From positions 558,001-622,000 of the forward strand of contig JAJNNY010000011.1 of assembly GCA_022453515.1 (NCBI GenBank): a DNA stretch of 64,000 bases, given 5' to 3'. The translations under genes and the position numbers were made by a program. The notes under the pieces are model-generated. The model worked only from the letters and a program-made list of their open reading frames with translations. It was not told the origin of the DNA and did no database searches. Below, in pieces: positions 12,089-22,335 of the stretch. The stretch's first letter is position 1; each line of letters begins with the position of its first letter. Source of the DNA: Astrocystis sublimbata. Its lineage: Eukaryota > Ascomycota > Sordariomycetes > Xylariales > Xylariaceae.

Positions 12089-13871
12089 GCTACGGCTACA
12101 GTCAGAGCATGGGCTAGGATGGAGGATCGGGTGGCAAGATTTTACCTCTGATATTCCAGCAATTACGAAAGCGAGATGCACGAAGCCATGATACGATGAG
12201 TGTTTGCAGGATCTTGGAGGGCGGCAGAGAATCTTTGGGTACTTGCCACTGAGCTTGCCTGCGATATCATCCTGCATAATGAGTCACGATTGTTTGGATA
12301 TCTGTTACGATATAGCATTTGAATCTAGATGCTCTTGATGTGATGTTGGCCTCCACAAAGTGGCATAGCTGTGGTACCTACCTACCTACTTACCAAAGAG
12401 TCTTGCAGTTGCCGGCTCTCCTTTCCTGCAGTGTAGGTGGCAGTGGCGGACACAAACTTGATGGAGCGTGCACGGTCCGTGGACCGGACCGACCTGCTTG
12501 TAAGCCCTGATCCTATTACAAAAGTTTACCTTGCTGATCGGACCGCTTGTACTGGTTGGGCAGGATGAGGCACAAGTATGTGAAAGCCTAGAACTGACTG
12601 ATTGCACAACAGGAAGCATATGGCCCAGGACGGATCATGCCACCCATGCTACTTGAAGCCCTGGCACATCTTTGTAGGTGGTAGGTAAGTAGGTAGTAGG
12701 TAAGGAAGCAAAAGGTGTAGTAGGTAGGTAGGCCTTGATGAAAGGGACTATACGCTTCTTGGAACGGCCGTGGTCTTATTGGATCAGAGAACCCAGGGCC
12801 GTCTTGCCTACCTACTTGATTGTTTCCTTATTGGTCTATTTCTAGTGGCATGGCAACGTTGGTTAAAGGAAGGTACGTAGATACCTCTTTGCCTTGATTC
12901 TCCTTCTTCTAGGTACATCGGGATTGATTCTGCCACCTCGGTATTCCACTGATTCTTTTTGGTAAAATTTCATCTGTGAGCTTCCACTCTTGCCCAAAGC
13001 CTGCAACAAATCACCTCTAATGGGCAGGTTGGGACAAACAAGCCCTCTGTACCAAAGTTCTTCTTGTCCCTCCTCATTGGGTCCGTACTTGTGTGAATGC
13101 CTAAGAGGGGGATATCAAACTGGTAGCATTTTCCTGGACCTTGCCTCTCAACCTTACCTCTCGACTGTTCTCCTAACGTAACTGTGACAAATGGGTAACT
13201 ACAGATTCATGTGAGCTGGGCAGATCAAGCACAGACTCCCGTGGAAGCAAATACAAACCATGGTAGCTTATTGTGATTGCGTGGTGAATGATTGCCACTG
13301 GGCCGTGACCAAGCACAAAGTCGTTTGGCACGCTAAGCCAATCAGAAAACGAGAATGTATGTGGCCTTGTACACTACAGAGTGCTTGAGCGTGATCTAAG
13401 CTTCGGTACCTAGATGACTCTGTCCTAGGTCAAGCAGAGGAGCAAAGATGCCGCACATGGTACGTGGGCCGTGCCTGATCTCAGTGATCTGGGCTCTGGA
13501 TCTCTGATATATATTGCCCTGCATCCTCCGGGCGCTGTGAGCCTCTGTTCCTGCTCTCGGTATCTTTCCTCCTCATCTTCATCATCTTCTTTTAGTTTTC
13601 TTCTTCCTCAAACCTACCTAGGTGAACATTGCACATACACACCGGGTTTTCAAAGCAACAGGCACTCATCCTTCTAGTCCATTTCATTTTCTTATTCTCT
13701 ATCCTCTATCCTCTATTCTCTTCATAGTCTCCTTCATCTTCACATCCAACATTGCACGCCAGGTTCCCAACACAGCAGAAACTTGGACCTATATCCCTTT
13801 CTTATACATATATCATACCGTACCATCTTCATATATTGAATCCACATCATCCACTTGTGAATATCGACACC
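12089..13871. other. Spacer with TAGG/CCTA repeats
   Basis: No gene supported. It holds CCTA/TAGG tracts at 12375-12391, 12674-12732 and 12808-12818. From about 13550 to 13870 it becomes pyrimidine-rich (TTCCTC, TTCTTC), as expected for the leader of the F-box gene; a TATATAT element lies near 13508. Confidence 0.55.
12674..12732. repeat. Degenerate GTAGGTA tract
   Basis: An imperfect run of GTAGG and GTAGGTA units over about 60 bases. The same tetranucleotide (TAGG, or CCTA on the other strand) recurs in most spacers of the window. Confidence 0.7.
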
Positions 13872-15431
13872 ATGGCATCACATCTGGAATCCCTGCCTCT
13901 CGAACTCATCCACATGATTGTCAAGCGTCTCCCGTCCAAGAGCCTTGCCGCCTTGCGCCTAACGAGTCACACCTTGGCATTGAAGGCTTCATATGGTGAA
14001 TTTGCTCAGAAATTCAATCCCCTGATCATCAAGTTGGATAGGAAAAGATTAGAGGATTTGGTCCAGCTGAGCGCAAGCAAGAGTTATCTGCTACGTCACC
14101 AAAAGCACATCACCATCACAGGCCTCGTTGGAGTTCGCAAGCCAGCTCGAGCCCCAGAATTGATCAAACTCCTGACTGAATTGTTCACCAACTTCAAGGA
14201 ACAATCCGAAACCGGCTGCATTCCATCGCTCACTCTTCGCGTCATGTTTCGTAATGACATCCCACGCCGGCTGTGGTGGCATCCCTTCGACATGGCGCGG
14301 CAAACTTTCATTGTTACCATGTCGGCGCTCACTCAGTCCGGTCTCTGCGTTAGTGATCATATCGACTTGTTCACTGATGGGCGAAGCTACAGTCTACAAT
14401 ACAAAGCTTTTCTGCGCCTCACACAACGTTCTCAACAAGATAGTTGCTCGGGTATTTTTCAGAATTTGAAAAAACTATCCGTCAACCTATCGTCGAACCC
14501 ACGCAAAATGAGCATCACGAAGCAATGTCTTTTGAGCGAACCTTTCGACCCAGATCCTGATGACCCGAACGGCCCTTTGGGCGCCGATATCACTCCCCAA
14601 AATCGCAAGCGAGAGACTCGGCATGTCGGAATGCTTCTACAGGAGATCCCAGGCTTGTCGACTGTGATGCCACAACTCGAGAACCTCGACCTCCGCTGGC
14701 GTAACATAGGAAGACTTGGAAAAGATCCACCAGAAAAACCCACAGGCCCCCAGGCCAGCGCTACCGACTCGCAATCCCTCACTCTCGCGCAGTCCTCACT
14801 GCGTGGTATCATTACCTCGGACAGCGACCTCATCAAATTCATTGGGAGAACCAACACAAAGATGTTGGAAATGGACCATGTCATGCTCGTCACCGGAGCT
14901 GACGTCGACTCTACATTAGTCGACGAGTTCTACCACATAGCCCTGAGATCGGTCTTCAAATACATCAACAGTCCGGAAGCTCCAGTCACACACTGCCAGT
15001 TCCAATGGCTGCTCGAGGATCGACAAATCATGTGGTTCACGAAGGATGATGGGTTGAAATGCGAGGATTATGATGCTGGTCATACCCCTCTCAGCTCTAA
15101 GGTATTCCCAAAGATAGAGACGTCCAAGCAGGTAGAAGAAGACCTCCTCTCCTATCCATTGCAGTGTCTTATTGAACCTGGTGAGGGGTTGGACCTCATG
15201 CGAAGACTGATGTTCTTGGAATACGGCCCTCCTTTGAGATGGTGGCTTGGGCCACAGCGCGCTTCGAAGCGGTCCATTAGCCGTACTTGTCGGTGGTTCT
15301 TTGGGAGGGGACCGTACGAGCTCCCACCGCAGCGCTATTTCTATCACTACGAGATCCCACAGGACCGTGATGTTTCTCGCTCTGATTTTCAAGACATGAC
15401 ATTTTGCCCTTGGGACGGGGAGGAGAAATAG
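13872..15431 (+). CDS. F-box protein, 519 residues
   Basis: Probable substrate adaptor of an SCF (Skp1-Cullin-F-box) ubiquitin ligase. The N-terminus reads SLPLELIHMIVKRLPSKSLA (residues 6-25), followed by LRLTSHTLA, which is the F-box pattern. The rest has no recognisable repeats apart from one leucine-rich stretch near residue 275 (QLENLDLRW). The frame is open 40 codons further upstream, but the ATG at 13872 has a strong context (CACCATGG), follows a pyrimidine-rich leader, and places the F-box right at the N-terminus as is usual in moulds. No intron. Typical of the many lineage-specific F-box proteins of Pezizomycotina; its target cannot be guessed. Confidence 0.85.
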   Translation: MASHLESLPLELIHMIVKRLPSKSLAALRLTSHTLALKASYGEFAQKFNPLIIKLDRKRLEDLVQLSASKSYLLRHQKHITITGLVGVRKPARAPELIKLLTELFTNFKEQSETGCIPSLTLRVMFRNDIPRRLWWHPFDMARQTFIVTMSALTQSGLCVSDHIDLFTDGRSYSLQYKAFLRLTQRSQQDSCSGIFQNLKKLSVNLSSNPRKMSITKQCLLSEPFDPDPDDPNGPLGADITPQNRKRETRHVGMLLQEIPGLSTVMPQLENLDLRWRNIGRLGKDPPEKPTGPQASATDSQSLTLAQSSLRGIITSDSDLIKFIGRTNTKMLEMDHVMLVTGADVDSTLVDEFYHIALRSVFKYINSPEAPVTHCQFQWLLEDRQIMWFTKDDGLKCEDYDAGHTPLSSKVFPKIETSKQVEEDLLSYPLQCLIEPGEGLDLMRRLMFLEYGPPLRWWLGPQRASKRSISRTCRWFFGRGPYELPPQRYFYHYEIPQDRDVSRSDFQDMTFCPWDGEEK

Positions 15432-16984
15432 GTGGTAAACAAGAGGTTTCCTGGGAGAGCAGTAAGGTCAAGCTCCTAATAACTCGTATATTGAAGAATT
15501 AACGGGCACATGGGTCATCCAAGTTGTGGGGAAATCACAACGGCATCAGCTGTTGAAGGGTCTTGATGCTTTGCTTATGCCCCTATACTCTACTTTTTAT
15601 TTAGTCAATGAATGCGAATGTCTACTCTTTATCTCATCTTTTGATTTCTCGACCAGTGCCTGGCAACTCTTAAGATGGGAGACATGCTGGAAATCAGTGA
15701 GCGGCCTGTTTTGCGAGGGGCCGGCAAAGACTCCAAACAAGAAGAGAGGTGTGATGCCTTACATATTAGCGGCTTGCGGCCAAGCCTACGACACCTGGAC
15801 ACCTATACAGCGGAGTGTTTGTTGTATATCGGGATATAAGCATCGAGTATGGGGAACAACGACATATTATGTTTCCAACAGAAACTCTTTGACTTCGATC
15901 GAGCCTCTGAGAAGGCGCTGCAGAAAGTCCAGGTCCCGACATAGAAAGCTGAAGATCGAGCGCCGGATGCTGCTGGACAGCGGAGACAACAAGGGCGCAA
16001 TCTCCATCGACAGCAGAGCAGCCATCACAAGAGGAGTTGAAAGAGTTCTTGCCTCGGTGTCTCACATACCAACATAATGAGTCAAGATATTCTCAAGATT
16101 ACACGTTCACAATAACCCCGTTAGAGGACAGCCATTGGCACCAAAGCCCGAGGCCCTGAACTGCTCGGAAAAGGAAGATACAGGAGGAAACGAGAGCGGG
16201 GTCCTGTTTGTCGAAGGTCAGACCATCTGGGTGATTGTCGCACCGGCACTTTCAAGGCTGTCTTGTAGCGGAGGACCGACCCCCCAGATCTCGGAGAGCG
16301 GGCTGGTTTTGGGGAAAGCATCTGTCTGCCTCTATCACAACACTGATCTGGCTCGGTTGTTCGCCAATCTGCTTTGCAGCATTGGAAGGTGGCATGACGT
16401 CAAAAAAGTCAACACCTGGCTTTGCTGATGTGGTGCGTGAATCATCGGAATCGATCTAGACCACAAAGAAGTCAAATTTTTTCCCTACGTGACATGTGAT
16501 CGAGCCAAATCGAAGATAGATACGTCTAGAGCCCTTGGGCACGCAGTCTGGTTCTGTCAATTGAGCACAGCAATCTATGTAGGTAGGACAGAGAGAGAGC
16601 ACTCAATCACACTACCTACCTAAATTACCACCTGCTCTAACGATCTACATGTTCTCCTTATCATCCAGCGCCACATGCGCATTGCTTTATTGAAACGTGA
16701 CTTTTCATCATCTTGCTACCTATTCAATAGTAGAGTTTGCCAAACAATGTGATCAATCAATAAGTTGTGATACTAGAGACCCCTCCTTCCTGCATGGAAT
16801 ACCTAACTAAGCAAGAAGAAATAACCAAAGCAAAGCCAGCTGCATCTTGTTAGCAGCATAACCCACATGCTACACAACTCAAAATAAACATGCCCATCTG
16901 TAATAATTCTTTCTATAGCAAGAAATCCCTGTGAAGCACGGGTATTCTGATCATCGGATCAAGCAAAAAGTTGAAGATAGATGG
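15432..16984. other. Spacer after the F-box gene
   Basis: No convincing gene. One frame (15526-16077; first ATG at 15577) stays open for about 170 codons but has no family-like sequence. CCTA/TAGG tracts occur at 16577-16585 and 16611-16622. Confidence 0.5.
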
Positions 16985-16989
16985 AAAAA
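16985..16989 (-). terminator. RNA polymerase III terminator (T5)
   Basis: Five T on the minus strand, starting four bases after the 3' end of the tRNA, match the minimal Pol III terminator. Confidence 0.75.
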
Positions 16990-16992
16990 TGG

Positions 16993-17094
16993 TGTCCTCG
17001 GTGAGGCTCGAACTCACGACCTTTGGATATCCCAGTATAGTACTGAGTCATACGAATATGAGACCAACGCTCTAGCCAACTGAGCCACGAAGAC
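16993..17094 (-). tRNA. tRNA-Met (elongator, anticodon CAT) with a 28-nt intron
   Basis: Reads on the minus strand. The acceptor stem GTCTTCG pairs with CGAGGAC (one G-U), discriminator A. D-stem GCTC/GAGC, anticodon stem TTGGT with loop CT-CAT-A, variable region AGGTC, T-arm GTGAG-TTCGAGC-CTCAC. The 5' exon is 17094-17057, the intron 17056-17029 and the 3' exon 17028-16993. The intron lies directly after base 37, as in all eukaryotic nuclear tRNA introns, and contains TATGA (17052-17048), complementary to TCATA of the anticodon loop. The U31-U39 mismatch is also present in yeast elongator tRNA-Met, which supports the elongator rather than initiator type. CCA is not encoded. Confidence 0.93.
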
Positions 17095-18437
17095 CTATTT
17101 ACCATGATTACGACTCGGTTGTGTTTTGGCAGCTGGTATTAGATTCATATATTGTATTACTCGGCTAATAGACTGTTTTATAAAGTCGCGAGCCTACCCA
17201 TTCTTCTAGAAGGAAAATCATTATCAGGATGCAAAATGGGGTCATCTAGCGACTGCTTAAACTTGAGTTAGCTCGCGATGATCCAACCGAATTGCATGTG
17301 GTGTTTGTAGAAGCCTGTCATTGTTTGTGGTTGGTGGCGCCTGGCATTGCTATAAGTCGCCTTGGCCCTTACCAACATGTCAGAGCATGGAAGTTTCGAT
17401 CACTAAGACACTTGAAATAGCTTGGTTATACTATACAAACAAGGAAACTTGCCACAGAGATGGACTAGAAGGGAGCAGCAATAACAGCCGAGCGAAGTCG
17501 AATCGTCGGGGAAGGAGGATATTTACGGAGATGCGTCTCCTAGGTAAATCGGCTTATGCAGCAGATGTTACAAGGTCTAACTGACACCAAATCCAGAGCA
17601 TCGCATTTGGAAAAATTCATGGAAACCCCGTCACCAACGTCTTCTGATGGACTGAAGCGCCTCGCTTGACATCTTGGTAGTGCACCGGAGCATTACTTTG
17701 AAGTACGGACGACTCGCGGCACATCCTCGTCATCCCCGTGCAATACACAATGGACTGAGACCTTTTGCTGCAGTTGACGCTACATGAGCTTCCGATTTGG
17801 GGTTTCTTCTCCGTGCCTTGATTTACTGCTTCGTTATATATTTCGCAAGTGGGTTCAATGTCGATGGTGATATGGTTATTATTGGACATGACACTGGATA
17901 TTGGTCAACGGGGTTACCTGTGCGCAGGTTTCCAGCTGCTCAACCTTCAGAGCAACATCATGTGGAAGGGTGTCGATGCTGTGAACTTTGAAGTACCATG
18001 ACAAGAAGGTGGAGCATGTCATCTACGACCTATCCCATCGCAATCTATCCCCCAAGGCCGAGGAGGCCTGATTCCATGCGATCATGTCCTGGCTACAATT
18101 TGGTTGGCGATCAGCTTCACCATATATCCGCTGCCGTCGCCGCATCGTCTCCAATTACCAAAGGCCAAGGCTTCCTCAGCCATATGCACTCCGGACTGAC
18201 GAGAAAATCTTGCTGGCGCTGATGAATTGAAACAAACCTTCGCTGCTGCTTCTAGGGATTTTGAAGCTGTGTTTGGTATTTGAAAGATATTGCTAATGGA
18301 TGCCAATTTATGACTTGACACTCGCGCAACTGACGTCTGCATCTACGACGTTCTAGTGATTCAGGTATTGCCCTAGCTGAGACGAGTGTTGCTTTGAGCA
18401 TATGTAGTATCCAGTAGTTGCATGCATGCTGCTAGTA
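17095..18437. other. Spacer with no supported gene
   Basis: Only short, poorly supported frames (up to 90 codons). I see no repeat or RNA gene here. Confidence 0.5.
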
Positions 18438-19610
18438 TCATGGGGATTTGTCTAGTTCTTTGATGAGGTCTTGAAAGTCCTTCTTGACACGTGCAATGCC
18501 CCCAAGTGACCAATCTACAGAGCTCTTCATCCCCTCGTTCCCATCCTTATCTAAAGCCGTGCGGTCTACATTCATGAGCCCATCGATGACGCTCTCGGCC
18601 TTGCGCAACTCGCGAAGTAAGAGCGCACGGCGCAAGTCAAATTGGTCTTCGGGATCCAGATCCAGAACTCCAACTTGGATCCCTGTGGGCTCGACACTGA
18701 ATTGATTAGGTGTGGGAGGGTCGTCCGGCGGGGTCTGGCTCGTGTCTTTTTGAGGCTCTATCTTCTCCGTGGCGGCTACGCGGTACCAGAAGAACATCTT
18801 GGTCAGGATCGACGCATGCAGCAGCAGAATATGAGGACACAGAGCACATGTGCATTTCATCAGCCTAGCGCAACCGTAGAGTGCCGCCTTGTTCGTGGCG
18901 AGGACGCGGTCGAAGGCCGGCCGGAGGTTCAGCTCGGCGTATTGCACCGGGTTGATGGAACATGACGTAAGCCCGTCGTATATGCTCCCATGTTGCATTG
19001 AGCGCAGAATGGCAATGGCTTGAGCCTCGCAGTCGTGCGGGCTGGTTGTGGTGCTTGATGGGGGAGATGCCTCGTCCGTTGTTGTGTTGGATGTGTATTG
19101 ACTGGGCTCAAGAGAGGGAACGAGATCGGGAGGTGTCAGATTGGTAATATCCCAATCGTTGTATAGGCCGATGTCAATTTCGGCATGCAGTCCGCTGTCT
19201 CCAGAAAGCCATGAGGCTGGGAATGCTGACGTCGGATCTACATCCTGCTGCATGTAGTTCAACGCGAGATCGTGTTCATGGCCGGCCACAGGTAGCGGAC
19301 CTGATGGGGCGATCAACGAAGAAGAAATAACAGTCCGAGTCGGACCGGGGCCGGAACCGGAAGATACGACTGCCGACGAATCATCCGGACCTTCAGTCAC
19401 CGGTGCGTGACCTCCCGGCCTCGTGCCCGTTACCATCCGGCGCCACAAGCGTTTCCCATGTCTGCGCGATTGGCTGTAGGAGCATGGCTGACTGAGTTGC
19501 ATGCACCGGTCGCAGGATGGATGCTGCTTATCGCAGCGCACTTTAGCCGATGAGCACGGATCACATGCTGTACGTAGATGAACGCTCTGATTCCGTTGGT
19601 CTTTGGGCAT
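18438..19610 (-). CDS. Zn2Cys6 transcription factor, AflR-like
   Basis: Sequence-specific nuclear regulator of the AflR type, known in the family to control secondary-metabolite clusters. The binuclear zinc cluster is complete: Cys16, 19, 26, 33, 36 and 43 (C-x2-C-x6-C-x6-C-x2-C-x6-C), followed by a basic stretch (residues 47-56). The C-terminal half has the AflR-family pattern: a region around CEAQAIAILRSM, then the Cys-rich KCTCALCPHILLLHASILTK and a terminal helix. The ATG at 19610 is chosen; an in-frame TTG at 19625 is not a likely start. No intron; 390 residues, close to AflR. It is transcribed away from the gene at 20626, sharing a 1-kb spacer with an AflR-consensus site. No biosynthetic gene lies next to it, so it looks like an orphan regulator. 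Confidence 0.9.
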   Translation of the reverse strand: MPKDQRNQSVHLRTACDPCSSAKVRCDKQHPSCDRCMQLSQPCSYSQSRRHGKRLWRRMVTGTRPGGHAPVTEGPDDSSAVVSSGSGPGPTRTVISSSLIAPSGPLPVAGHEHDLALNYMQQDVDPTSAFPASWLSGDSGLHAEIDIGLYNDWDITNLTPPDLVPSLEPSQYTSNTTTDEASPPSSTTTSPHDCEAQAIAILRSMQHGSIYDGLTSCSINPVQYAELNLRPAFDRVLATNKAALYGCARLMKCTCALCPHILLLHASILTKMFFWYRVAATEKIEPQKDTSQTPPDDPPTPNQFSVEPTGIQVGVLDLDPEDQFDLRRALLLRELRKAESVIDGLMNVDRTALDKDGNEGMKSSVDWSLGGIARVKKDFQDLIKELDKSP

Positions 19611-19823
19611 CTCTAGGACTGTCAATAAGGTAGATTACGGCGTGGGTAGGGAGAACCAAGGAGGCTGACTGTGTTCTTACACATCTAAGTGTGATCGGAT
19701 TTAGCTCTCACGCAAGCAGATCTACGTGACCAAAAGAACACGCTTATTTTGGTATCTTAGTATTATTTTTCCATCGGCAGACCGCATGCTTAGGTAGCTA
19801 GCTCCCTCGGTATCAATACTCAC

Positions 19824-19834
19824 TCGAGAGTCGA
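19824..19834. promoter_or_regulatory. AflR-consensus site (TCGAGAGTCGA)
   Basis: Matches the published AflR recognition sequence TCGN5CGR, 214 bases upstream of the AflR-like start codon. The two TCGA halves make it nearly symmetric. About one match per kilobase is expected by chance on both strands, so this is only suggestive. Confidence 0.35.
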
Positions 19835-20143
19835 GCCACTTGGCCCGGGAGTGACTGAGTTGGAGGATTGGAATCCTCACTTCGGCCCTTGGACATTACT
19901 TATCTCCGATGTCTAGTAGGCGAGGCAGTGTGTCTCACCTGCTCTGAAGTCAGTAAGTGATTACAAGGGTTTACGAGATGCCAAGGACCAGAAGGGTCTC
20001 GAGGGGCTATGGTAATGCGATATCTTCCTGTGTTTATCTTGTTTTCTGTGTGAATGTCCCGGTCTTTTCATATGTCAAGGTTCACCATAAACGTTTAACG
20101 AATTCCATTAAGTATCGGGAGCAAAACCAGGGATGGGAACAGC

Positions 20144-20159
20144 AATCGCCGTGATTGGC
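20144..20159. repeat. 16-bp direct repeat, copy 1
   Basis: AATCGCCGTGATTGGC, identical to the copy 71 bases downstream. It contains ATTGG, the inverted CCAAT core. Confidence 0.8.
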
Positions 20160-20214
20160 CAATGATGCCCGAAGGAGGAGCTGGTTTTAGCCCTGTCTCC
20201 CCGCGATGTCCAGT

Positions 20215-20230
20215 AATCGCCGTGATTGGC
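20215..20230. repeat. 16-bp direct repeat, copy 2
   Basis: Second identical copy of AATCGCCGTGATTGGC, 396 bases upstream of the ATG at 20626. Confidence 0.8.
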
Positions 20231-20455
20231 TTCGATACCCTTGATTGTGGAAGATCTGGAGACTCGCTATTGTTTGCAATGAGGAATCATCAAAAAAGAC
20301 AACGTAGGCATAGTTTGGGCCCCGTACTTAGCCTTTGAATAACAGGCGAAAATAGAAATAGATGACACTGATCTGACGATGCCACCTGAGTGGACTCCAC
20401 ATCTAGCGGCGGGAGACTTCAAGGGTGGTGATGTCTTAGCGTGCTAGCTGCTGAC

Positions 20456-20462
20456 TATAAAG
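20456..20462 (+). promoter_or_regulatory. TATA box (TATAAAG)
   Basis: Lies 170 bases upstream of the ATG at 20626 and is the best core-promoter match on the plus strand of this spacer. Confidence 0.4.
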
Positions 20463-20625
20463 TCATCGATAATACGAGTGAGTACTACGAAGCATCACTA
20501 ACGCCTCATATTCTCAACTGAAGTGGCCATCTGTCTCACATACTTGAACCTCTCCCTTAACCACAGCTGCAATTTACATGAGAGCTCCTTTTGTTGTCTT
20601 ACGGGGTATCTCAACAGCAGCAGCC

Positions 20626-21130
20626 ATGGCGACCAAACCGATCCCTATCATCTTAATCGGCGCATCTCAGGAAGTCGGGAGAAAAGTCACGGAGTCTTTC
20701 AAGTCTCACTTTGAAGGTTCGACTTCTCCGAACACCTATCACGCAAGATAATATATCAAGACTAATCAAACCAACAACAGTAATTCAATTCATGGACTCT
20801 TTTCCGAAAGCGCAAGAGAACTTGCCGAGCATCCTCGCTGGAAAGGGCCCCAAAACACCTAGCGACAATGATATTGGAACGCACGATTACAGCAAGACGC
20901 CGCGAGCAGTCATTTTCGGCCGCAGGTACAACCAGGAGCAGGTAAAGGAGCTCAATGGTCTGTGCAGTGGGACGGAGAGCGCACCTGTTGCGTGGATCAC
21001 GGGTGATCCGGCAGTTGAGCCTCCGGCGCAACCGGGCCCGGATTATGCTAGCAAGACGGCAGGGCTGGTCATGGATGCCTTCAAGAAATGGGAGAATGCT
21101 GGGGGTAAGAGTGATATCCTGCTTTACTAG
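20626..21130 (+). CDS. Conserved hypothetical protein, Rossmann-like, 146 residues
   Basis: Exons 20626-20716 and 20781-21130 join in phase 1. The intron is required, because the first exon meets a stop soon after the donor; the donor is the unusual GTTCGA. The N-terminus PIPIILIGASQEVGRKV (residues 5-21) looks like a beta strand, a glycine turn and a helix, as in NAD(P)-binding or response-regulator-like folds, and a second strand carries RAVIFGRR. No catalytic residues can be named. It resembles conserved hypothetical proteins of moulds that I cannot name further. It diverges from the AflR-like gene, which could mean shared control. Confidence 0.7.
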
Positions 21131-22250
21131 AAGTCGGTCGCTGTATTTATGTCGTGGGCGCATGCGCCTATCTATTGCGCCCCCTCTGCGTATGAATAAT
21201 ACCTCTAGTAAAGTGGTTAAGACTAAATTCTGATACTTAAGTGGGTGACCCAATGCTAGTGTATACGAGTATGCAACAGCATGTTGCCAAGACAACAGTT
21301 CGTGCCAGCGACGCTGACTAGGTCGAAGAGGAACAGAGTGTATGCGTCCGGTTCTTTCCAAAGCGCCCTACAGTACAATAGAAGGCTATTCTCAACGAAC
21401 TTGACGATGAGTTAATCACATCACAGTCTCACTTCAGACATCTGTGCTCATAGACGTATATTGCCTGCGATGCAATGCACCAACACCTCACTTTCACATG
21501 TAGCAGGTTCTTCCCTCGGAATTGAGTGCCTTTCCGCGTCACTGACTGATTGGGCATCTCTCTTTTCGTCTCTTAAGGCCTCGCTGTCTTCGATAGCCTT
21601 GGGATTTGGTACAAGCTTTACATCCGTTGAGACAATATATGCGCTGCTCGCCGTCAGCCGCCTACCAGCTCAGAGCTCTCAAGTGGGCAAGTGAAGGATT
21701 TCCGAGGTTACTGACGACCGCTTTTACCAAATCGAACATAACTCGCTAGCTGATGTATACTTGAGGCTATAAGGCTTTTCAGAACATCGCACTCGAGGCA
21801 AACTTAGAATCTGCAGTTCAAAGTGCACATCGCTCCATTTCCGCCGTTTGCTTTGGAAAGTTGTCCTTGTCGGGCATGAAACATTTGGCTTAAAGAGAGC
21901 AGTTGAAGGCCATTTCTTGTCACACGTTAGCAAAAACAAAAGGCTCAAGACGTTGACACCCAGTTATGAGAACTGCAGCCTTCTCATAGCCAATGATAGA
22001 AGCAACAGGCCAGTAGGCTTTCATCTTCGTGTTTTACTGCATCTTTGCTTTTCGCCAAAATCTGGTGATGGTTTTTTGTTGTGAATCTCGTTTGCCATCA
22101 TGCAAGAACTTAAGAACTAAGACGGGAACTCTCACCCAAGATAATGATGATGATTGAGATCTTGAGCGATTGCACTGCAACAATGAGATGTACAACTGCT
22201 TGGCCAGTGTGATTTGATGTTCGCTTACACTCTGCGACACTTAGTTTGCG
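21131..22250. other. Spacer with no supported gene
   Basis: A 77-codon frame at 21461-21694 starts at TTG and is not supported. No repeats or RNA genes seen. Confidence 0.5.
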
Positions 22251-22258
22251 TATAAATA
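22251..22258 (+). promoter_or_regulatory. TATA box (TATAAATA)
   Basis: Perfect TATAAATA 85 bases upstream of the chosen ATG at 22336. It is only 16 bases from an earlier in-frame ATG at 22267, which makes that ATG an unlikely start. The same octamer precedes the secreted protein gene at 53916. Confidence 0.65.
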
Positions 22259-22335
22259 ATTTTGAAATGCTCAAGCTTTTGGGTCTTCGAATGCTATCAA
22301 TTCCTTATGCCCTTATTGGGAAGTTGAAATTGAAA

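Larger units (their letters stand above)
19611..20625. promoter_or_regulatory. Divergent promoter region
   Basis: The 1015-base spacer between the AflR-like gene (-) and the small protein gene (+). It holds an AflR-consensus site at 19824, two copies of a 16-bp repeat at 20144 and 20215, each with an inverted CCAAT core (ATTGG), and a TATA box at 20456 for the plus-strand gene. Confidence 0.55.

Noticed and set aside
12375..12732. TAGG/CCTA tracts as a possible CRISPR-like or phased repeat array
   Set aside because: Units are irregular, very short and without spacers of constant length; the genome is eukaryotic.
15526..16077. Open frame of 183 codons after the F-box gene
   Set aside because: Starts at GTG (first ATG 15577), amino-acid make-up is not protein-like, no splice or promoter support, and the opposite strand is nearly as open.
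10359..21130. A secondary-metabolite cluster formed by the LaeA-like methyltransferase and AflR-like regulator
   Set aside because: No backbone synthase, oxidase or transporter gene lies between or beside them, and they are 6 kb apart with an F-box gene and a tRNA in between.
22267..22335. Earlier in-frame ATG of the secreted protein gene
   Set aside because: Only 16 bases from the TATA box, so it would be at or before the transcription start; it would also bury the signal peptide behind 23 residues.
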